Both the position numbers and the translations under genes were made by a program. A stretch of DNA of 64,000 nt from a virus. The notes below the pieces were generated by a model. That model ran no database searches, was not told where the DNA came from, and saw nothing but the letters and a program-made list of their open reading frames with translations. This document shows positions 59,259 through 64,000 of the stretch, piece by piece; within the stretch, counting starts at the first letter, position 1, and every line of letters starts with the position of its first letter. The DNA is taken from positions 1-64,000 of the IMG/VR virus record IMGVR_UViG_3300032240_000979, one strand, 5' to 3'.

Positions 59259-59713
59259 GATAAAAATTCCTTTAATGTTGGTTTAGGTTTAATGTTAAAA
59301 TCTTCTCCAGTCTTGTCTGTCAAGACAATTTCTTGGGTTGGTTGCGGCTGATAGTAAAACTCCTTGCGCTTAATTTCAAGTTCTACGGCCTTCCAATCGG
59401 CATAATAAAAAGCAAGAGTTTCAACCTTCTTAATTGGAATATATTCCGACAAGAATTTAAAACCATATCTTTGCTCAATCTGCCTGAGAATAGTAAGCTC
59501 TTTCTTCCAAAACTCAGCGGTAGTTCGTTTTGGTATATTTACAAATCTAGCGACGATGACACGACGAGAAACTTTCTTCGCTGGCTTTAGTTTCTTGACT
59601 CTAGGTTTACGAGGAACTCTTTCGGCGCGAGGTTTCCTTGGCTTTCTGGGTTTGCGAACCTTGACGATTTCTGGAGACTGAATTTCTAGTTGAAATGGCT
59701 CTTCCATACGCAT
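59255..59713 (-). CDS. Basic KPRKPR-repeat protein
   Basis: The 152-residue protein has an extremely basic stretch (about 18-55: KVRKPRKPRKPRAERVPRKP, then KVSRRVIVARF), like a nucleic-acid binding tail, followed by a helical/strand region (TTAEFWKKELTILRQIEQRY) and an acidic end. Such a tail may bind DNA or RNA beside RecA. It overlaps recA by four bases (ATGA). No family is recognised. Confidence 0.6.
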   Translation of the reverse strand: MRMEEPFQLEIQSPEIVKVRKPRKPRKPRAERVPRKPRVKKLKPAKKVSRRVIVARFVNIPKRTTAEFWKKELTILRQIEQRYGFKFLSEYIPIKKVETLAFYYADWKAVELEIKRKEFYYQPQPTQEIVLTDKTGEDFNIKPKPTLKEFLS

Positions 59714-59749
59714 AGAAGAAACAGATTGTCGCTTCTTGTCAATACATTT

Positions 59750-60181
59750 TTAAGATTTATTTGAAGCCGCAGCAGAACCGAAATAAAAGCCAGTAATGGC
59801 AATTAAGCATTGGCGTATCTCAGTAGTGATCAAATTGCCTGAAATCTCAACAAAAGCAGTCTTAGTTTTCTCTGTAACAAAACCCAATACATCGGCTCCA
59901 TCCTTGTAGTCAACTTGAAGGTAAGTAGGAATACCTAAAACGGCCATAACAAAAGGAGAGATAACAATAGAAAATATGACAGAAACGACAATAAACTGTC
60001 TAACCATCTTTCCTACATCACCATCTCTTTTAGCCGCTTTATCGTGAGATTCATCTGATTTATCTATCGCTTTCATCATACGGTCAAAGCGTAGCTTCTG
60101 CTCTTCGGCTTTTGCAGCCATAAAGCGGAAAATGAATCCGACGACAGACCCACCTAATAGACTGATTAGTTCAGACGGCAC
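59750..60181 (-). CDS. Candidate holin or membrane protein (3 TM)
   Basis: The 143-residue protein has an N-terminal hydrophobic part (ELISLLGGSVVGFIFRFMAA), a charged cytoplasmic loop, then two membrane helices (FIVVSVIFSIVISPFVMAVLG; LIAITGFYFGSAAA). This layout recalls the 3-TM holin family, but the family match is only by eye. It would form pores at lysis if so. It is placed between thyX and the basic protein gene, away from the spanin-like gene. Confidence 0.55.
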   Translation of the reverse strand: MPSELISLLGGSVVGFIFRFMAAKAEEQKLRFDRMMKAIDKSDESHDKAAKRDGDVGKMVRQFIVVSVIFSIVISPFVMAVLGIPTYLQVDYKDGADVLGFVTEKTKTAFVEISGNLITTEIRQCLIAITGFYFGSAAASNKS

Positions 60182-60196
60182 ATACTATTTTACACC

Positions 60197-60823
60197 TTAA
60201 AGCCCAAAAGCTTCAATGGTCAAAGGGAACTTACCGTTGGATTTAACTAGAGAAAGCATCTCAGAAGCGATATCTCTAATTTCCTTTTGAGCGTCTGGTT
60301 TATTGCGAAGATTAAGGAAATGGTAAAACGATCTCCAGTTAAACATCACATCAGCAGTGACTTGTGTATTGTAAGTTCTAAAGAATCTCGCAGACTCTTT
60401 TGCGCGTTTACGATCAAAGCCATGATTTTTAACTAAATCTTCCAAACAGTTATGATAGAGCCTAAGACCATTATTGGTATAATTCTCAAGAATCTCTTTC
60501 CAATGTTCGGGCCAATCGGAAGGCAAGCAGAAGTTATCCTCCTTCATTTCCTTATATCTTGCAGACTCACCGTTAATTGAGACGCCAATTCGATGCTTCA
60601 AAAGGTGAATATGGCTCGCCACATCAGTAGTAACTAAGAAATGGAGAGAAGACTTTTCAAAAGGTGTATGATGCCCATTTTCAGCGAGCATCTTTAACAG
60701 CGGCCCAATTCTTTGTTTCTTTTCGTCATTGATATCTCTAGAGGTAGAAGTCCAAGCGGAGCAAGCGTGAACTTGATCGTCGCCGTAAATGCCAATAAGC
60801 TGAACGCTATTTTCTTTATTCAT
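60197..60823 (-). CDS. thyX: Flavin-dependent thymidylate synthase (ThyX)
   Basis: The 208-residue protein has HHTPFEKSSLHF and LLKHRIGVSINGESARYKEM, the ThyX signature (RHRxxSxNExSxRY) with first Arg replaced by Lys and Glu one place shifted as GES. It methylates dUMP to dTMP using FAD and folate. The ATG at 60823 overlaps the upstream stop by eight bases, so it is coupled. The start at 60889 is unlikely. The dCMP deaminase-type gene could feed it with dUMP. Confidence 0.9.
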   Translation of the reverse strand: MNKENSVQLIGIYGDDQVHACSAWTSTSRDINDEKKQRIGPLLKMLAENGHHTPFEKSSLHFLVTTDVASHIHLLKHRIGVSINGESARYKEMKEDNFCLPSDWPEHWKEILENYTNNGLRLYHNCLEDLVKNHGFDRKRAKESARFFRTYNTQVTADVMFNWRSFYHFLNLRNKPDAQKEIRDIASEMLSLVKSNGKFPLTIEAFGL

Positions 60824-61748
60824 TGTAAAGTTTGTTGTATTGTTGTAAGATTCCTGCGTAATATTGAGCGTGAAATTCTGCGCCGCCAAGAATTTCGGCG
60901 GTAACTTTTTGTCTTTCTTTTAAATATCCAGCAGTTTCTTTATTGTCTAATAAGAATTTTACGCATGACTCTATATTGTTTTCATCGACATAGACAAACG
61001 CTTGATCGAAATCAAACATATGGTAGTACCAAGATATGTCGTTTTGATCTACTGGAGGGCGAACATAAATACACAAGGAGTTAGAAGCCATAGTCCAAAT
61101 CAAACGCTCCCAAGATGTTGTGTTGCCGTTTACATTTAAAATGAATTTATATTTAAGCTGATCAGCGATGCTTACAAAATCACTAGAGTAATCTGAGTTT
61201 CGCGGCGTCTTTGTGAAATTAGTTATTTTTGCATCAACCACTTTACTGTTGAGGTATCTTTGGCAAATACTTACTCTTTGAGTTAACTCTTCCGTAAGAA
61301 GCAAGCCAGTATCCGAACCGAAGAAGCAAGCTTTATCTTGTTTTTTGTCCCATTCAATATCCAACTCATTTAAACGAGAACAAGTGTTAATTGTCTGTCC
61401 TAAATGAGAATCAGGAACGCAAATATGAGGCGAATTTTTTGAACGAGCAAAAACAAACTTACTTGGATCATCTAGGTATTCATTAACTGTCTCATCATTG
61501 AAATTGACCATAAAGTCAAAACTCAAATCTTTAAGACCATAGTGATTTAATACCTGACTGGTAAATGAATCAAAAAACCTCTGCCTGAAAGGATCTAAAT
61601 AATCTTTGTTTTTATCAAGACAGGTAAGTTGACCATCTTTGATTCTATAGACAGCTTCGTTTTTAGCTAATTTGATTCCGCTAAAGTCTTTGTAAATTCT
61701 TAATCTGCTAGGATTAAGTTCGTTGTCGATACAGTATTGTACTGGCAT
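60816..61748 (-). CDS. GT90-like glycosyltransferase
   Basis: The 310-residue protein contains KYKFILNVNGNTTSWERLIWTMASNSLCIYVRPP and WYYHMFDFDQAFVYVDENN, the layout of GT90/CAP10-type LPS-modifying transferases. The N-terminal half (MPVQYCIDNELN) is less clear. It adjoins Gmd and other glycan genes, so it may decorate virion or host cell-surface sugars. The thyX ATG overlaps its stop. Confidence 0.7.
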   Translation of the reverse strand: MPVQYCIDNELNPSRLRIYKDFSGIKLAKNEAVYRIKDGQLTCLDKNKDYLDPFRQRFFDSFTSQVLNHYGLKDLSFDFMVNFNDETVNEYLDDPSKFVFARSKNSPHICVPDSHLGQTINTCSRLNELDIEWDKKQDKACFFGSDTGLLLTEELTQRVSICQRYLNSKVVDAKITNFTKTPRNSDYSSDFVSIADQLKYKFILNVNGNTTSWERLIWTMASNSLCIYVRPPVDQNDISWYYHMFDFDQAFVYVDENNIESCVKFLLDNKETAGYLKERQKVTAEILGGAEFHAQYYAGILQQYNKLYNE

Positions 61749-61754
61749 AACTAA

Positions 61755-62795
61755 TCAAGAACATGATTTTAGATCCGCGTCAACCATTTTTTTTACTAAT
61801 TGGAAAAAAGTTGTTTTAGGAATCCATTTTAAATGGCTTCTAGCTTTTGTAGAATCTCCAAGAAGAAGCTCAACTTCTGCTGGCCTAAAGAATCTTGGGT
61901 TAACGACGACAAGAGGTATTTTTAATTCTGCATGGACGAACATCTCGTCAATCGTGCCTTCTTGACCCAGCCAGTTTCCTTCTATTCCCGCTGCCGCAAA
62001 AGCCAATTGGACAAACTCTCTGACGGTATGAGTTTCGTTGCTCGAAAGAACATATTCTAATGGCGGATAAGCAAACTGATTTAACATCTTCCAAACGCCA
62101 TCAACAAAGTCTTCCGCATCGCTCCAATCTCTTTGCGAAGAAAGGTTTCCGAGTTCAAGCGCAACTGGTGTTTTTTTGTTTTTTAAATCATTTGCGATCT
62201 TTGCTATGCCAGAGGTAATCTTTCTGGTTACAAACTCTTTTCCTCTGCGAACTCCTTCATGATTAAAAAGCCAGCCTTGCACAGCGTACAAGTCGTAAGA
62301 GTCTCTCCATACCTTCACGATATGCCGAGCAGAAGCTTTTGATGCGCCATACGGACTGCGTGGACGAAGTGGATGAGTCTCATCTTGAGGAACAGTCATA
62401 ACATCGCCAAACTCTTCGGACGAACCAGCATTATAATAATGACATTTTGGAGCGAACTTTCTAATAGCTTCAAGTTGAAACATTACTGCCAAGCAGTTAT
62501 TCTGCATATGGTTCAGCGGCATTTCCCAACTTGTCCCAACAAAAGAATTGGCTGCGAAATTGATAAAGTAATCTGGTTTATATTTTTCGATTACATGATT
62601 GGTGCTTTGTGGATCACTGATATCAAGGTCGATAAGTTTAAAACGTGGGTCTGTGATATGATTAATGTTCTGATGATTAGAAACGCTGAGTCTGCGAACT
62701 GCGCCAAGAATATTGTAGTCTGTATTTTTGAGCAAATAGTCAGCCATAAGACTTCCGTCTTGACCTGTTACGCCTGTGATGATGACTGTTTTCAT
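61755..62795 (-). CDS. gmd: GDP-mannose 4,6-dehydratase
   Basis: The 346-residue protein has TGVTGQDGSLMADYLL (NAD(P) loop), SSEEFG, and YGASKASA (catalytic Tyr and Lys), with FNHEGVRRGKEFVTRKIT, all typical of Gmd. It makes GDP-4-keto-6-deoxymannose from GDP-mannose, the precursor of GDP-fucose, GDP-rhamnose or GDP-perosamine. Downstream epimerases are not in the window. It is full-length for the family. It overlaps the upstream methyltransferase gene by four bases. Confidence 0.95.
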   Translation of the reverse strand: MKTVIITGVTGQDGSLMADYLLKNTDYNILGAVRRLSVSNHQNINHITDPRFKLIDLDISDPQSTNHVIEKYKPDYFINFAANSFVGTSWEMPLNHMQNNCLAVMFQLEAIRKFAPKCHYYNAGSSEEFGDVMTVPQDETHPLRPRSPYGASKASARHIVKVWRDSYDLYAVQGWLFNHEGVRRGKEFVTRKITSGIAKIANDLKNKKTPVALELGNLSSQRDWSDAEDFVDGVWKMLNQFAYPPLEYVLSSNETHTVREFVQLAFAAAGIEGNWLGQEGTIDEMFVHAELKIPLVVVNPRFFRPAEVELLLGDSTKARSHLKWIPKTTFFQLVKKMVDADLKSCS

Positions 62796-63328
62796 GGTTT
62801 TTGAATAAGAAAAATATAAGTGTTTAATACATCGTCTGTTGTAAGAGTAAATGGCAGTTTGTATTTATCCGAAAAAAACTGAACTGCATTAACTACCTCA
62901 CCAAACATTTGAAAATTATAATCGTGACCAGCAACGATTCCATTATTTTTAATCTTTTTATATGCCAACTCTAACTCAAGAACTGTTTGGGCATACTGAT
63001 GTGTTGTATCTATGTAAATGAAATCAAAAAAGTTGTCTTTGAAGATAGACAAGAATTCATGAGAGCGCTGCCTTGTAATGAATACATTGTTTCTGTATTC
63101 AAATCTTTTAGAAACAGAAGAGAAAAGACTTTCTCCGTCATGAACTTCTACATTATTTCCGCTTTTGTCACCAGATTGAATCTGTCCCAAAAACGGATCA
63201 ACAAGATAAAGCTGATCAAATTTTCCAGAGTCCAAAAGAACTTTGGAGAAATCTCCTTTAAAAACGCCAAGCTCACATCCAATGCTGCGAGGATTAAGTA
63301 AGTTCGTTATATTTTCTCTGTTTTTCAT
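62792..63328 (-). CDS. SAM-dependent methyltransferase (Methyltransf_24 type)
   Basis: The 178-residue protein starts with IGCELGVFKGDFSKVLLDSG (SAM loop), then YLVDPF, FDFIYIDTTHQYAQTVLELE and GIVAGHDY, matching sugar- or glycan-associated class I methyltransferases. It lies between Gmd and a glycosyltransferase, suggesting methylation of a glycan. It overlaps the upstream gene by 35 bases. Confidence 0.82.
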   Translation of the reverse strand: MKNRENITNLLNPRSIGCELGVFKGDFSKVLLDSGKFDQLYLVDPFLGQIQSGDKSGNNVEVHDGESLFSSVSKRFEYRNNVFITRQRSHEFLSIFKDNFFDFIYIDTTHQYAQTVLELELAYKKIKNNGIVAGHDYNFQMFGEVVNAVQFFSDKYKLPFTLTTDDVLNTYIFLIQKP

Positions 63329-64000
63329 ATAGGAAATTATTCATCTTAATGAACTTAGAAAACATCTCATTAGAGAATCCGCAGAAATGGTAAAGCTTTT
63401 TTTCAGGAGTGTACCAAGAATCGGAGGCAAATAACTTAACCATGCTGGATAAATCACAACAGTAAGTAAAATCAAAACCAACGTATTTACAAACTGCGTA
63501 ATTATAAGATGACTGCTCTAGTCTTGCGTCAGCATGAGCGTCTCCGCTGATAAAAGGCTCGTAGAGAGAGCGAACCAAGGTTAAGAAGGAAAGCTGCTTG
63601 AAACAGAATGTTCCAGCGTTTAATCCGTTGTTATCTTTAAAAAAGCGAATCTCTTTTTCGTCGGTTGCAGCTTTGTATTTAAACCAATCTTCATTCATTC
63701 TAAGATTCTCAATGACTATTGATAAGTCTGATCTATCGTTAACCAAGTCGTTAACGTCGCCAAAATAAATAATGTCAGAATCTAAATAAACATAAGCGTC
63801 ATATCCAGATGGAACTTTATCAGAATACTTGAGAAAACCAATGTAGCTATATTTCTTATTATCTACGATAGTTTTGTATTTAAACTTTTCTGGAGGAGCA
63901 ATATTAGAGATAACGCAAAAATCTACATTATCTTTTTTTTCGATATTCTCGATAAGCATCTCGATGCAGCTATCTGCGTAATGTTTAAAATCTGTAACTG
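63294..64000 (-). CDS. GT8-like glycosyltransferase, truncated at the window edge
   Basis: The frame is open past the first ATG at 63959 to the window end (preceding residues read VTDFKHYADSCIE), so the 5' end is missing. The visible part has DAYVYLDSDIIYFGDVNDLV (DxD metal site), NAGTFCFKQ and YHFCGFSNEMF, as in GT8-type enzymes. It is the first visible member of the glycan cluster running to thyX. Confidence 0.8.
   Translation of the reverse strand, partial: VTDFKHYADSCIEMLIENIEKKDNVDFCVISNIAPPEKFKYKTIVDNKKYSYIGFLKYSDKVPSGYDAYVYLDSDIIYFGDVNDLVNDRSDLSIVIENLRMNEDWFKYKAATDEKEIRFFKDNNGLNAGTFCFKQLSFLTLVRSLYEPFISGDAHADARLEQSSYNYAVCKYVGFDFTYCCDLSSMVKLFASDSWYTPEKKLYHFCGFSNEMFSKFIKMNNFLYEKQRKYNELT

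Overview
The window is part of the genome of a tailed bacteriophage (Caudoviricetes) with a siphovirus-type tail tip, AT-rich and densely packed. The phage identity rests on a lambda-like tail-tip set (gpL, gpK, gpI and gpJ homologues), an rIIA/rIIB pair, a phage replisome (DnaB-like helicase, TOPRIM primase, RecA-like recombinase, DNA polymerase III alpha split over several genes), class Ia ribonucleotide reductase, ThyX and five tRNA genes. Capsid, portal and terminase genes are not here, so the genome extends beyond both ends, and a glycosyltransferase is cut at the right edge. Two lipoproteins with outer-membrane-type signals (a candidate unimolecular spanin and CsgG) point to a Gram-negative host.

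Layout. Positions 1-320 carry short direct repeats and a GC-rich palindrome. From 322 to 16898 nearly everything is on the minus strand: five tRNAs (Arg, Asp, Leu, Thr, Gly), a RuvB-like AAA+ ATPase, a u-spanin candidate, a thermonuclease, rIIB and rIIA, a UvdE-type endonuclease, a PD-(D/E)XK-like nuclease, a macro-like protein and many small unknown genes. From 17234 to 25440 a tight minus-strand run encodes, in transcription order, a cytidylate-type deaminase, a glycosyltransferase, three unknown proteins and then a curli-like operon: CsgF, CsgG, a curlin-like repeat protein, a FecR-domain protein and a CHASE2-class III adenylate cyclase. From 25996 to 37777 the plus strand carries the tail-tip module, decorated with PA14-like and von Willebrand A-like insertions and with gpJ split by an intervening gene. 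From 37774 to 64000 the minus strand carries nrdB/nrdA, a putative annealing protein, glycosyltransferases, a Clp-type unfoldase with an IGF loop, the split DNA polymerase III, a RecB-like nuclease, primase, helicase, RecA, a candidate holin, thyX and a sugar/glycan cluster with GDP-mannose dehydratase.

The most striking system is the five-gene block 17234-22416. Its genes overlap or nearly touch and together resemble a complete curlin secretion unit (pore, pore adaptor, amyloid subunit) joined to a FecR/CHASE2-cyclase pair that could make cAMP in response to a periplasmic signal. CsgE and a second (CsgB-type) subunit are not seen. Whether this serves host-surface alteration, superinfection control, adhesion of infected cells or release is inference.

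All calls come from reading the sequence; no database search or structure prediction was run. Several starts were moved to internal ATGs where an upstream start would overlap a tRNA, a terminator or most of a neighbouring gene.
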